DNA of 38,889 nucleotides from Candidatus Cloacimonadota bacterium (GCA_030613025.1 JAUWMT010000026.1:1-38889), one strand, 5' to 3'. Counted from the stretch's first letter, positions 8,950 through 18,854 are shown. The notes: generated by a model from the sequence alone, not told the origin. Translations and numbers: made by a program.

Positions 8950-10292
8950 TTTATTATCGTATTTACAAGCTGTTTGAAGTGCTTTCCACGCTCTTCAAAA
9001 TTATCATACATATCATAACTTGCGCACCCGGGTGAAAGCAATATATATTCACCTGGTTTTGAAATTTTGTATGCGGTCTGAACTGCTTCTTGCAAATCAG
9101 AAACCTCGATTGTGTTCACAAATTTTTTAAACATTTTAACAATTTGGGTTTTTGTTTCACCAAGTACGATCAGGTTTCTTATATTTTTTTGTATGAGTGG
9201 TATCAATGGTGAGAAATCTTCATCTTTATTCGAACCACCCATAATAAGATTTATCGGTTTATCAAATGATGTGAGTGCGCTCTCGACAGAAACACAATTT
9301 GTTGCTTTTGAATCATTAATAAAAATTCTTTTTTCAATTTCAGCAACCCATTCAAGCCGATGTTCCAAACCCTTATAATTTTTCAAAGCTGCGATTATTT
9401 GCCCAGGTTTCAATCCGCATAACACACAAACGAGGGAAGAAGCAACAGCATTACTAATATTATGTAATCCCCTTATTGGAAGCTCGTTAGAGTATAAATG
9501 GGAAGTTATATCTCCAGATTTTATCCAGATTTTATCATCTTGGAAACATACATTTCCATTCACTTTTTCTTTCACGCTGTAGAATATTTTTTTTGCTAAA
9601 CCAGCTTTGTTTAATTGCTTGCACTCATCATCAAAATTTAAAATTGCGAAATCATTTTCTGTCTGATTTTCAAAAACTCTTAATTTCGAGCTTCTGTATG
9701 CATCTAAGGTATGATACCGATTCAAGTGATCGGGAGTGATATTCAACAAAACAGCAATATCAGGTCTGAACTGCTCAATTGCATCGAGTTGAAAGCTGCT
9801 TACCTCTAATACAATGTACTCATATTCTCCCTTTTCAATCGGAAATGATGTGAATGGCAATCCGATATTACCTGCAATGAGCGCATTTTTGCCACTCTCT
9901 TTTAGGATATGATAAATCAGGGAAGTGGTTGTGCTCTTTCCATTTGAGCCGGTTATTGCAATGATCTTTGATGGAGCGTCTTTAGCAAGCTGAAATCCGA
10001 ATTCCAGTTCGCTCCATATTGGGATTTCCTTCTCACGTGCTTTCTCTAAAATAGGAATATTAAGCGGAACCCCGGGACTTACAATGATTAGCTCGTTTTG
10101 AAGAATTTTTTCAGAATGCTCCCCTACTTCATATTCAAAATCAGATATGATGGGCATTATATCTTTCAATTCTTCTTTTGAACGAATGTCGGATAAAAAA
10201 GGTTCAGCGCCTATCTCTTTGAGTTTTCGTGCAGCAGCCAAACCACTTCTCGCAAGACCGATAACAGCAACTCTCTTATCTTTCCAATCCAT
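8946..10292 (-). CDS. murD: UDP-MurNAc-L-Ala-D-glutamate ligase MurD
   Basis: The second Mur ligase, adding D-glutamate. The 448 residues include an N-terminal Rossmann-like region (VAVIGLARSGLAAARKL), the P-loop GSNGKSTTT at about 115-123, the LDAIEQFRPDIAVLLNITPDHLNRY-type central segment and NDSKATN, diagnostic for MurD. The C-terminal LLSPGCASYDMYDNFEERG stretch is also typical. It begins one base after the mraY stop and ends in an ATGA overlap with ftsW. Confidence 0.97.
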   Translation of the reverse strand: MDWKDKRVAVIGLARSGLAAARKLKEIGAEPFLSDIRSKEELKDIMPIISDFEYEVGEHSEKILQNELIIVSPGVPLNIPILEKAREKEIPIWSELEFGFQLAKDAPSKIIAITGSNGKSTTTSLIYHILKESGKNALIAGNIGLPFTSFPIEKGEYEYIVLEVSSFQLDAIEQFRPDIAVLLNITPDHLNRYHTLDAYRSSKLRVFENQTENDFAILNFDDECKQLNKAGLAKKIFYSVKEKVNGNVCFQDDKIWIKSGDITSHLYSNELPIRGLHNISNAVASSLVCVLCGLKPGQIIAALKNYKGLEHRLEWVAEIEKRIFINDSKATNCVSVESALTSFDKPINLIMGGSNKDEDFSPLIPLIQKNIRNLIVLGETKTQIVKMFKKFVNTIEVSDLQEAVQTAYKISKPGEYILLSPGCASYDMYDNFEERGKHFKQLVNTIIK

Positions 10293-10293
10293 G

Positions 10294-11397
10294 CTATCTC
10301 AGCTTAAGTGTAGCCAGTCCTATAGCGGTTAAAAGCATTGTTATGATCCAAAAACGTATCACGATCTGACTTTCTGACCAGCCCTTTAATTCGTAATGAT
10401 GATGAAGCGGAGCACAGAGTAGAACCCGTTTGCCCTCACCATATTTTATGCGTGTATGCTTATAATAGTATCTCTGTACTAAGGATGAAACTGCCTCAAT
10501 AACGAACACAAGACTGATCATGACGAAGAAAATCTCTTCCTTTATAAGAATAGCCATCACAGCAAGAACTCCCCCCATGGAAAGCGCTCCGGTATCTCCC
10601 ATGAATACCTGCGCCGGCTTTATATTAAACCAGAGAAATCCAAGGATCGCACCGATAATTGCAGTCGTGAAAACCGTCAACTCCCCCGCCTCGCTGATAA
10701 ATTCAAGCTTAAGATAATCTGCGATCACAATATGTCCTTTCACGTATGCCATTACTCCCAAACCGAAAGCAACAAGAGCGATCGTACCCGCTGCCAGTCC
10801 ATCCAATCCATCTGTAAGATTTACTGCATTCGAATAAAAAGTGATAAAAAGTGCAACAAATGGAATGAAAAATACACCAAGTGAAATATAAGTATCCTTT
10901 AAGAATGGGATATTAATATAGGTGATCGAGTGGCTTTGCTGATAGCCAAAATAGAGAGCAACTGCAATGAGAATTCCTAACACAAGCTGTCCCGAAATCT
11001 TGTACTTCTCAACTAATCCCTGCTCTATATGCCGTACATTTTTCAGGTAATCATCAAGAAAACCCAATCCGCCGAGCCACAACGTAACAAGCAGTGCTAT
11101 AAGCACATAGGGATTTGTAAGATTGTTCCAGAGCAAGCTTGAGATGATCAAGCCAAGTCCAATAATAATTCCTCCCATCGTGGGAGTACCCTTCTTTTTC
11201 ATATGTGCAGCCGGGAGGAGATCATTAATATTTTCTGTAACCTGATGCTTACTTAAAGATTTGATGATCTTTGGACCAAATATAAAACATAAAATAAGCG
11301 CAGTAACAAAAGCGCCAATTGCACGGAATGTAATGTACTGAAAAACATTAAAAACAATATGTACCTTAACGAGAGGATACAAAATATGATAAAACAT
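10294..11397 (-). CDS. mraY: Phospho-MurNAc-pentapeptide translocase MraY
   Basis: An integral membrane enzyme that links phospho-MurNAc-pentapeptide to undecaprenyl phosphate, giving lipid I. The 367 residues have about ten membrane segments and the family signatures KKKGTPTMGG, the metal-binding NAVNLTDGLDGLA segment, and APLHHHYELKGWSE near the C-terminus with its conserved histidines. It overlaps the murF stop as TAATG and lies one base before murD. Confidence 0.97.
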   Translation of the reverse strand: MFYHILYPLVKVHIVFNVFQYITFRAIGAFVTALILCFIFGPKIIKSLSKHQVTENINDLLPAAHMKKKGTPTMGGIIIGLGLIISSLLWNNLTNPYVLIALLVTLWLGGLGFLDDYLKNVRHIEQGLVEKYKISGQLVLGILIAVALYFGYQQSHSITYINIPFLKDTYISLGVFFIPFVALFITFYSNAVNLTDGLDGLAAGTIALVAFGLGVMAYVKGHIVIADYLKLEFISEAGELTVFTTAIIGAILGFLWFNIKPAQVFMGDTGALSMGGVLAVMAILIKEEIFFVMISLVFVIEAVSSLVQRYYYKHTRIKYGEGKRVLLCAPLHHHYELKGWSESQIVIRFWIITMLLTAIGLATLKLR

Positions 11398-12734
11398 TAA
11401 TTTGCCAGCCTTTCTACGATTTTTTCTAACGCAATACCCCGGGATGCTTTTACCAGTATGGCAGCATCCTCAGGAAACATCTCATCCGAGAAGCGATCTA
11501 TAAAATCTTCAGCAGATGAGTAATGTGTGATAAATTTATAAAACTTTGCAAGATCTCCAATTGAGATCGATCTCCTCACACCCATTTCCCTTACCAATAT
11601 GCCAATATCTTCATGAAATTTTTGACTATCCACTCCCAGTTCGAGCATATTTCCAAGGACCACTATCTTATTTTTATGAGGAAGAGCTTGCAAATACTCC
11701 AGCGCAGATGTCATTGATACTGGATTTGCATTATAGCAGTCAGCGATTATTGTCCATTTTTTTGATGCATTCTCCCTTATCTCCATTCTCAAACCAACTT
11801 CAGGTGTAATCGCTAAGCCCTTCTGTATCTGGTCGTGGGAAAGCTCAAATTGCCTTCCGATAATTATTGCAGGGATCGCATTCAGCACATTATGATACAC
11901 ATCATTAAAAATGAAATATTGCTCATCATTTACGTAAAATGAATACTTGTGATCTACACGAGCTATCTCACTTACTACAAGGTCATTATCATCATCAAAT
12001 CCGTATGAATAGTAATGCATTTCACCTTTGTGATTCTGAAGAAATGTTATAGTACCATTAAATATTTTGAATGTTTCCTTTGCTGAATACTCAAAAATGT
12101 CATTCTTCTCTCTGAAAACTCCCTCAAGATTTTCTAAGAATTCCAAATGCGATTCGCCGATATTTGTAATGACCGCAATATCGGGCTCAACCATTTCAGT
12201 GAGAGCTTTTATCTCTCCAAAATGATTTGTTCCAAGCTCAAGAACTGCTATTTCATGTGTGTCATCGAGGTCAAAAATCGTTATAGGAAGCCCGATAATC
12301 GTATTGAGATTGCCCTCGCTTCTATGAACTTTATATTTTTGAGATAACACATTAGCAACGAATTCTTTTGTGATAGTCTTCCCTACAGAGCCGGTGATCG
12401 CAATTTTTGGGATATCAAACTGTTTGAGATAATATTTTCCTAATGCATCCAAAGCTTTAATTGTATCCTCAACAAATATAAGTTTCTGCGTATCAACTTC
12501 ACCTTGTGGCTCATGATCCACCACTGCAAATGATGCTCCTTTTGAGAGCACATTCTGGACAAAATCATGTCCGTCAACCTGTTCGCCATAAATTGCAAAG
12601 TATAGGATATTTTTGTCAGAATGTAGCTCACACTCGCGGGAATCATGTATAACGCAGTCGATCTCTGCACTTTCAGGTGCATTAGTAGTTGCGTTCATCG
12701 CTGTAATTATCTGCTTGACATTCAACTTTTTCAT
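11397..12734 (-). CDS. murF: UDP-MurNAc-tripeptide-D-Ala-D-Ala ligase MurF
   Basis: The last cytosolic Mur ligase. The 445 residues carry an N-terminal uridine-binding domain (HDSRECELHSDKNILYFAI), the MurF-type P-loop GSVGKTITK at about 115-123, the NLNTIIGLPITI segment, ELGTNHFGEI, and the ADCYNANPVSM stretch that marks MurF rather than MurE. murE, which usually precedes it after ftsI, is missing here: ftsI is the direct upstream neighbour at a distance of 26 bases. AAGGTTTTCT before the ATG is a plausible ribosome binding site. Confidence 0.96.
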   Translation of the reverse strand: MKKLNVKQIITAMNATTNAPESAEIDCVIHDSRECELHSDKNILYFAIYGEQVDGHDFVQNVLSKGASFAVVDHEPQGEVDTQKLIFVEDTIKALDALGKYYLKQFDIPKIAITGSVGKTITKEFVANVLSQKYKVHRSEGNLNTIIGLPITIFDLDDTHEIAVLELGTNHFGEIKALTEMVEPDIAVITNIGESHLEFLENLEGVFREKNDIFEYSAKETFKIFNGTITFLQNHKGEMHYYSYGFDDDNDLVVSEIARVDHKYSFYVNDEQYFIFNDVYHNVLNAIPAIIIGRQFELSHDQIQKGLAITPEVGLRMEIRENASKKWTIIADCYNANPVSMTSALEYLQALPHKNKIVVLGNMLELGVDSQKFHEDIGILVREMGVRRSISIGDLAKFYKFITHYSSAEDFIDRFSDEMFPEDAAILVKASRGIALEKIVERLAN

Positions 12735-12760
12735 AGAAAACCTTAGACTTTAATTCTCAT

Positions 12761-14743
12761 TTATTGCGTCAAGTTTGCATCCTTATAATTTTGTGTGAGG
12801 ATTTGAAATCCTGCCTGAAGGATTATCGACGATCCTTCCAGCATCGTCACACCCGGTTTTGGGAACTGATCAACTACGAAATCTCCATCTCCAAAACTGG
12901 TGAAGTTGATATTGTGTTCGACCAGAAGCCTGCATGCTTCTTTCACAGATTTACCAATGCATTCCGGAACGAGTACATATTCTCTATTAGCTTCATTGGC
13001 AATATATAAAATATCATTATGAGGAAGTACGATCATTTCCTCAACAATTTTTCGGAAAGTCGGAACTGCAGAGATGCTTCCGTAGCGGTGATCATAATTC
13101 GGTTCATTATACATAATTGCCATCACAACCTGTGGATCTTCTACAGGGAAAAAGCCCACAAAACTCGTGATATAAGCATCTTCGAGATACCCACCTTCGG
13201 GATCAAGCTTTTCTCCGGTACCTGTTTTTCCAGCTACAGAAATATATCCAAGTTTGGTTCCGACCCCGTGTCCTTCATCAACGACTGCTTTCAGATATGT
13301 TCTCAAGGTATCGAGAGCCCATAAATTTGATACTTGCCTGACAACTGTAGTTTTTGGCTCAAATATGGTGTTTTGCTCATCATCTTCAATTTTATAGATT
13401 ATTTTCGGCTGCAGCATTCTTCCACCATTCGCAAACGCAGCATAAGCATAGGCAAGCTGAAGTACTGTCACGGTCATTTCCTGACCAAAGGCGAGCGAAT
13501 GCAAGGAATATTTTGACCATTTACTCGGATGCCGAATAACTCCAGCACTTTCACCATTTAAAATGATACCTGTTTTATGGCCAAATCCGAGTTCGGTTAA
13601 TGTTTTGTATAATTTATAGGGCTGTATATTATCAGCAATACGAGTGATACCGCAATTGCTGGACTTCGAAAGCACCTGTTTGAAGGTTAAATATTGAAGT
13701 GGCTTCACATCGGAGATTGTACGTCCGCCGATCTTTCTGGTTCTACAGTCGATTATATCATTCGCATGATATATATTATCTTCTATTGCTATGAGTGCTG
13801 TAACCGGTTTAAGTGTGGAACCCGGCTCGTATTGCCAGTTTATCGGATAGATTGGAAGCGTATGACCGGCTCGCACCGAACTCCCAATATAATCTCGATT
13901 TATCCCCCTCATCGCATAAATTTCGCCGGTACGGGGTGAAATTATTACACCGATCGCACCTTTGGCATCATATTCCTCAATTCCGTGGATGAGATTTTTT
14001 TCCAGGATTGCCTGAAGATGGGCGTCAATAGTGAGATAGACAGATTTGCCGGAAATCGGATTCTGCAAAGGCATATCATCAAAATGATAGTCATCACCAG
14101 TGCCATATTGAATTACTTCTGACCAACCATCCTGACCGGTCAGCTCGTTATTGGATACAAGTTCAATCCCGCACAATGCATGGTCATTATCATATTCATA
14201 AAATCCAATTAAAGGACCGGCGAGATTGCCCTTTGGATACACCCTTTCGGATTTCTGTTTATAATCGAGCACTCCGTGAATTCCCTGATCTTTTAGGGCT
14301 CTTAATATCCTATCCTTTTGAGCAGCGTCAATTTGAGTAACCAGCTCGAAGCCGTAAGGAAAATCTTCTTCAAAAGTAGAAATTCTCTCTGCAAGCTCTT
14401 CACGGGATTTATCCGTATTTTGAGCGATGGTATTAATTATTTCATCATAAACAATACCCCTATCAACTGTCGAAAGTGAGTCTATCTTTTCCCATTTGAT
14501 AAGTTTGGGGCAGAATTCCAGCTTATATAATTTTTTGTTCCCAGCCAATGCTGTACCGTGTCTGTCATATATAAAACCACGCTCTGCCGGTATGATATTC
14601 TTTTTATTTTTGTAACGCTGGTAATTGTTGTAAAATCCGTAAACGTCTAATAATTGTATGGAAAATAATCTGACGATAAAAACACAAAAAACAAGAATGA
14701 AGATAACTTTTATTGAAGAAATCCTACCATTATTTTCCTGCAT
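12761..14743 (-). CDS. ftsI: Penicillin-binding transpeptidase FtsI (class B PBP with PASTA domain)
   Basis: The septal DD-transpeptidase, anchored by one N-terminal helix (about residues 10-30). The class B dimerisation region opens with ERGFIYDRHGTALA. The catalytic motifs are all present: STLK at 309-312 (nucleophile Ser309), SSN at 361-363 and KTG at 506-508. A single PASTA domain follows at about 590-650 (VPECIGKSVKEACRLLVEHNI). Single C-terminal PASTA domains are seen in FtsI/Spo-type PBPs outside Proteobacteria. It lies 17 bases after ftsL. Confidence 0.96.
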   Translation of the reverse strand: MQENNGRISSIKVIFILVFCVFIVRLFSIQLLDVYGFYNNYQRYKNKKNIIPAERGFIYDRHGTALAGNKKLYKLEFCPKLIKWEKIDSLSTVDRGIVYDEIINTIAQNTDKSREELAERISTFEEDFPYGFELVTQIDAAQKDRILRALKDQGIHGVLDYKQKSERVYPKGNLAGPLIGFYEYDNDHALCGIELVSNNELTGQDGWSEVIQYGTGDDYHFDDMPLQNPISGKSVYLTIDAHLQAILEKNLIHGIEEYDAKGAIGVIISPRTGEIYAMRGINRDYIGSSVRAGHTLPIYPINWQYEPGSTLKPVTALIAIEDNIYHANDIIDCRTRKIGGRTISDVKPLQYLTFKQVLSKSSNCGITRIADNIQPYKLYKTLTELGFGHKTGIILNGESAGVIRHPSKWSKYSLHSLAFGQEMTVTVLQLAYAYAAFANGGRMLQPKIIYKIEDDEQNTIFEPKTTVVRQVSNLWALDTLRTYLKAVVDEGHGVGTKLGYISVAGKTGTGEKLDPEGGYLEDAYITSFVGFFPVEDPQVVMAIMYNEPNYDHRYGSISAVPTFRKIVEEMIVLPHNDILYIANEANREYVLVPECIGKSVKEACRLLVEHNINFTSFGDGDFVVDQFPKPGVTMLEGSSIILQAGFQILTQNYKDANLTQ

Positions 14744-14760
14744 TGGACAGTTATATTTTG

Positions 14761-15105
14761 CTATTTATCCGCAGCAATAGCTTCCGGAGAAATAAAGTTC
14801 AATAAAGAGTAATTAACCTTATCTGATGAAACTTGATTTTTCTTTACACTGATGATACTGGTTGGTTTAGGAAAATCCATGTGAAGCATGCTGCCGGCAA
14901 TTTCTATGATGCGCGTGTCAAGAGACAACTCGCTGATCTCATTTTTCAGATCAGTTATAATATCCTGATGGTCCTGGATTTCTTGTTCGAGAGCTAATAA
15001 TCCTCTTTGCTGTTCAAGAAAAATGGAGCGGAGCAGACTGGAGATCACAATGAAGCAAAAAATCGAAATAAAAATAATAAAAAGTAAGGATGGTTTTTTA
15101 TTCAT
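14761..15105 (-). CDS. ftsL: FtsL-like septum protein
   Basis: A short bitopic protein of 114 residues: a basic start MNKKPS, one membrane helix at about 6-26, a coiled coil (about 30-62, with QQRGLLALEQEIQDHQDIITDLKNEI-like heptads) and a short tail. This architecture and the position between rsmH and ftsI identify FtsL, whose sequence is poorly conserved. I choose the ATG at 15105, overlapping the rsmH stop as TGATG; a longer in-frame reading only repeats the rsmH region. Confidence 0.85.
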   Translation of the reverse strand: MNKKPSLLFIIFISIFCFIVISSLLRSIFLEQQRGLLALEQEIQDHQDIITDLKNEISELSLDTRIIEIAGSMLHMDFPKPTSIISVKKNQVSSDKVNYSLLNFISPEAIAADK

Positions 15106-16028
15106 CAGCACCTCTCTGCGACTCGTAATTTTGCACTTCGGGCACGCGAATTTTCCTTGATCTCTTCTTCGGTCGGAATGATGGGTTTTTTTGTGATGAT
15201 GTTCAATCTTCTCTCTTTTCCGCACACACATCGAGGCAAATATGCCGGACATACACATTCAAGATTCTCATATTTGAAAAATTGTTTTACGATCCGGTCC
15301 TCAAGAGAGTGATAAGAAATAACTGCAATCCTTCCGCCTTTTTTTAAGACTTCAACCGAAGATTTTAATCCCTTTTCCAGCGCTTCCAACTCCTTGTTTA
15401 CTTCAATTCGAAGTGCCTGAAAAATTCTTGATAATGTTTTGAATGCTCTATCTTTAGGAATCATATTCTCGATAATTTCTCTAAGTTGTTTTGTTGTTTC
15501 GATCTTTTTATTTTTTCTGGACTTCAATATTGCATTGCTGATGCGTTTCCAAAATCTGTCTTCGCTGTAATCATGTAGAACCTGTTCGAGTTTCTCTTTC
15601 GGATAAAAATTCACGATCTCAAATGCTGTGAGCTTGCCGTTGCTGCGGTTCATTCTCATATCGAGCACATCATCCTGAGTATAGCTGAATCCGCGTTGCT
15701 GGTCGATCTGATGAGACGAGAAACCAAGATCGAAGAGAATTCCATCAATTTTGTTAATCCTGTTAAGTGCCAGTGCAGATGAAAGATAAGAGAAATTTTT
15801 ATTCACAAATATAATTCGATCCGAATATTTTGATAAGCGTTTCTGAGCGAAATCGATCGCATCTTTATCATGGTCAAAAGCAATGACATGAATGTCATTT
15901 TCCTGTTCGAACATTGCCTCAGTGTGACCTCCACCTCCAAGAGTGGCATCAACGTATATTCCTCCTTTTTTTATTTGAAGGAATTCAATTGATCGGTCTT
16001 TAAGAACAGGAATATGAAAGGTTTTCAT
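15105..16028 (-). CDS. rsmH: 16S rRNA (cytosine-N4) methyltransferase RsmH (MraW)
   Basis: A SAM-dependent methyltransferase for C1402 of 16S rRNA. The 307 residues have the SAM motif YVDATLGGGGHTEAMF (about 27-42), DGILFDLGFSSHQIDQ and RGFSYTQDDVLDMRMN, all strong family signatures, plus SYHSLEDRIVKQFF in the C-terminal part. Its ATG overlaps the preceding mraZ-like stop as ATGA. This is the conserved third position of dcw clusters. Confidence 0.97.
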   Translation of the reverse strand: MKTFHIPVLKDRSIEFLQIKKGGIYVDATLGGGGHTEAMFEQENDIHVIAFDHDKDAIDFAQKRLSKYSDRIIFVNKNFSYLSSALALNRINKIDGILFDLGFSSHQIDQQRGFSYTQDDVLDMRMNRSNGKLTAFEIVNFYPKEKLEQVLHDYSEDRFWKRISNAILKSRKNKKIETTKQLREIIENMIPKDRAFKTLSRIFQALRIEVNKELEALEKGLKSSVEVLKKGGRIAVISYHSLEDRIVKQFFKYENLECVCPAYLPRCVCGKERRLNIITKKPIIPTEEEIKENSRARSAKLRVAERC

Positions 16029-16450
16029 TGTAAATACTGAGGAGTTTGATCCTGATGCAGGTTATAACTGAGATATTTCTCGAAATGTTTGAAATTATCT
16101 CCATCCCAGATCGAGAAGTAGCGATTTCCACAATGCAGTAAAATATGATCATTCACTTCTTCGATATCAATAATATCTTTGGGATGCATAAGGTGAGGAA
16201 GTGCTTCTACAGAAAGCAGAGATGAATACATTTTAAATTTTTCCAGCAGCTCTTGTTCTTCTTCGGAACCGTTTTTGAGCTTCTCAACATCAATATAGTG
16301 AGCAACATTCCCGTTGATCTCGTATGCAAAGAGACCGAATTCCATATCCTGTGGCACGTCATCAAAATTATCGACCTTGTAAGGTCCTTCCGGAAGCTTC
16401 ACTCCTTTGATCCTCTTGAATTGCATGATCTGTCCGATGGATACTTTCAT
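16025..16450 (-). CDS. Diverged MraZ-like protein (second copy)
   Basis: A 141-residue protein directly downstream of mraZ that looks like a diverged paralogue. Its C-terminal NRYFSIWDGDNFKHFEKYL parallels GKFFSIWNPDNFQKYEEEI of the neighbour, and KFKMYSSLLSVEALPHLMHPKDI parallels KMFRVYATVLKIEGPGRILLPKKL. The glycine and arginine residues of the AbrB-like DNA-contact segments are mostly replaced, so it may not bind the same operator. I choose the ATG at 16450 because AGGAGGAACA precedes it and the longer reading overlaps mraZ. It could dimerise with or antagonise MraZ; that is inference. Confidence 0.75.
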   Translation of the reverse strand: MKVSIGQIMQFKRIKGVKLPEGPYKVDNFDDVPQDMEFGLFAYEINGNVAHYIDVEKLKNGSEEEQELLEKFKMYSSLLSVEALPHLMHPKDIIDIEEVNDHILLHCGNRYFSIWDGDNFKHFEKYLSYNLHQDQTPQYLQ

Positions 16451-16466
16451 TGTTCCTCCTACGGAT

Positions 16467-16904
16467 TTAAAAGAGAAGTCCATTCTCTTGCAGTTTTTCA
16501 TCATATTGCTGAGCGATTTCTTCTTCGTATTTTTGGAAATTATCAGGATTCCAGATTGAAAAGAATTTACCTTCGCCCAAGAAAACGATCTTATTTTCTA
16601 TCTCAGCGATTTCTAATAATTTTTTTGGTAATAGGATTCGTCCCGGTCCCTCGATTTTTAGCACAGTAGCGTAAACCCGAAACATTTTCAGGAGTTGTTT
16701 TTCTTTATCCGTTCCCTGCTCGAGATCTTGCTCCAGCTTTTTCCAGAAATCCATTGGAAAAATATAGATAGTATTGCTTCTGCCGCGAACTGCAACGACC
16801 AGCATCCTAGCTGAGAGAGCGATCAGACTTCTAAATGATTGAGGAATACTTACACGTCTATTGGTTATCGAACCTTCGACCGAACCCAAAAATGTGCCTG
16901 ACAC
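16467..16904 (-). CDS. mraZ: Transcriptional regulator MraZ
   Basis: A DNA-binding protein with two SpoVT/AbrB-like half-domains that usually represses the dcw promoter. With the GTG start at 16904 it is 145 residues and begins MSGTFLGSVEGSITNRRVSIP, a normal MraZ opening. The second half shows KIEGPGRILLPKKLLEIAEI. A longer in-frame reading starts at TTG 16964 but adds 20 residues not seen in the family, and the GTG has a strong ribosome binding site. It is the first gene of the cluster. Confidence 0.88.
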   Translation of the reverse strand: MSGTFLGSVEGSITNRRVSIPQSFRSLIALSARMLVVAVRGRSNTIYIFPMDFWKKLEQDLEQGTDKEKQLLKMFRVYATVLKIEGPGRILLPKKLLEIAEIENKIVFLGEGKFFSIWNPDNFQKYEEEIAQQYDEKLQENGLLF

Positions 16905-16913
16905 GGAACCTCC
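16902..16913 (-). promoter_or_regulatory. Ribosome binding site deciding the GTG start of mraZ
   Basis: On the minus strand the sequence reads GGAGGTTCCGTG: a full GGAGG four bases before a GTG codon. It favours the short mraZ reading, whose N-terminus then matches the family, over the TTG 60 bases upstream. Confidence 0.7.
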
Positions 16914-17090
16914 ACGAATGCCAAGTTTTGAATTATTTTGAATATCTATGACATTTGATGCCAATATGGGATACTTTCAGAAGGTTTGTCAAATATTTTT
17001 ATATATTTATTTATTATGAGTTTATTCTAAAAAGTGTATGATCAGAAATATGTTTGAAAATGCATTCAATATTTGGAGCTTGATATTCTT

Positions 17091-18680
17091 CTACAAATTA
17101 TTAAATTTAATCTCCCCATCCACAATCGTCATATAAGGTTTTGCTTCTAACCAGAATTCGTTTGGCTCGTTCTCAAAATCATCGATCACGATGAGATCAG
17201 CGCGTTTGCCGGGTGTAATTGAGCCAATTAGATCATCACTTCGCATTCCTTTTGCTGCATCTATTGTATAAGCCCGAATTGCTTCCTGTGCAGTTATTTT
17301 CTGCTCGGGGATCCAGCTCTTCTCATTTGGATCGCAATGATATTTTCTTTCTAATGCTGAGTAAATCCCAAGGAATGGATTGTGCGTTTCGACAGGAACA
17401 TCCGAGCCGAATCCAATGATCGCTCCCTTATCGAACAATGATCTGAATGGATAGGAATTTTTTCCATATTTCCCACACAATCGCTTTGTAGTTTTCACAT
17501 CTGTACTTATATGGATCGGCTGCATCGAGCAATATATTCCCTCTTTTGCAACCCGCTGCTGGTCTTCCGGCAGGCAGCACTGAAGATGTTCAATACGATA
17601 TAACAGATCCTTCGATTTTATTTCAGGAAAATTCTTCACTTTGATAAGCGTATTGATAACATAATTATTTGCTTTATCCCCTATCGAATGAATGGTCGGT
17701 GAAATATCGTGTTTCGCTGCAAAGTAAACCATTTCAAATAATTCCTTTTCGCTACGAAAAAGAGTGCCGCAATTATCCGGATCACCAATGTACGGATGGA
17801 ACATATATGCAGTGTGAGAGCCGATCGAGCCATCCATAAAAAGTTTCAGTCCGCCATATTTGAACCACTCATCCCCAGTATAAGATCGCACTCCCTTTTC
17901 GATCATTTCATCAAGTAAATCTAATCGGAAATGCCAGCATGTTCGTAAGTTAAGTTGATGTTCATCTCTCAAATATGCAAACAATTTCAAAGCTTCTTTG
18001 CCTTCCATACTATTAATGCCTGTCAACCCGAGATGATGAGCTTCATCAATTGCATCTTTGACAAGAGAGACCTGTTCTTCGAATGGAGAATTTGGTCGAG
18101 CTTCATCAATGAATTTCCATGCTTTTTCATAAAGAAAACCATTCAATGAGCCATCCGGATTTCGACCGATACTGCCCTCTTTGGGATTAGGTGTATTTTT
18201 ATTGATACCCATTTTTTCAAGTGCTTTTGAATTACACAAAAATGAGTGAAGGTCTTTGCTGGAGAGTGAGACTGGTATATCAGGAAAAATTTTATCTACA
18301 AATTCTTTGTTGAAAAAAGCAGGATCATCCCACAAATTTTTATCCCAGCCGAAACCGTGTATCCATTCTTTTATTTCAGGATGATTCTTCCGGAAATTTA
18401 CTAAACATGTTTTTAAATCCTGAATAGATTTTGAACCGGTAAGATCGACTGATCTTTTTGAGAATGCATAATTCACAAAATGAGTATGGCAGTCTATAAA
18501 TCCCGGGAGCAGCACTTTTTTCTTCAAATCTATCTTTATCACATCATCGAATATGGTCTCATTAAAATCACTTTCTCTTCCAACAAATGCAATCGATTTA
18601 TCTTTGATAAAGACAGTATCTGCAATGGGATTATTTGGATCTTGAGTAAGTACTTTTCCGTTGTAGAGCAAAATCTTCAT
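17091..18680 (-). CDS. YtcJ-like metal-dependent amidohydrolase
   Basis: A 529-residue member of the amidohydrolase superfamily, YtcJ-like branch, whose substrates are mostly unknown. A small beta domain (1-55) leads into the TIM barrel. Metal ligands are suggested by GFIDCHTHF (His65, His67), HSIGDKANN, RIEHLQC and the late aspartate in GFGSDVPVETHNPFLGIYSAL. DGSIGSHTAYM is a typical YtcJ stretch. No signal peptide is visible, so it is probably cytosolic. It is a stand-alone gene, unlinked by overlap to mraZ, from which it is separated by a 186-base gap. Confidence 0.9.
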   Translation of the reverse strand: MKILLYNGKVLTQDPNNPIADTVFIKDKSIAFVGRESDFNETIFDDVIKIDLKKKVLLPGFIDCHTHFVNYAFSKRSVDLTGSKSIQDLKTCLVNFRKNHPEIKEWIHGFGWDKNLWDDPAFFNKEFVDKIFPDIPVSLSSKDLHSFLCNSKALEKMGINKNTPNPKEGSIGRNPDGSLNGFLYEKAWKFIDEARPNSPFEEQVSLVKDAIDEAHHLGLTGINSMEGKEALKLFAYLRDEHQLNLRTCWHFRLDLLDEMIEKGVRSYTGDEWFKYGGLKLFMDGSIGSHTAYMFHPYIGDPDNCGTLFRSEKELFEMVYFAAKHDISPTIHSIGDKANNYVINTLIKVKNFPEIKSKDLLYRIEHLQCCLPEDQQRVAKEGIYCSMQPIHISTDVKTTKRLCGKYGKNSYPFRSLFDKGAIIGFGSDVPVETHNPFLGIYSALERKYHCDPNEKSWIPEQKITAQEAIRAYTIDAAKGMRSDDLIGSITPGKRADLIVIDDFENEPNEFWLEAKPYMTIVDGEIKFNNL

Positions 18681-18854
18681 AGATGGAATGTGATGTGTTG
18701 GAATTAATCGTCAAATTTTTGATTTATCTAAAGCATATCTTTTTTTTATAAGAATTTTAATTTTCTATCAAATAGCTTTCTAATTATCCATTTAATATCT
18801 TTTCTTTAAATAATTTTAGTGATAATTCGCGTTAATTCGTGGTTAGTAGACACA

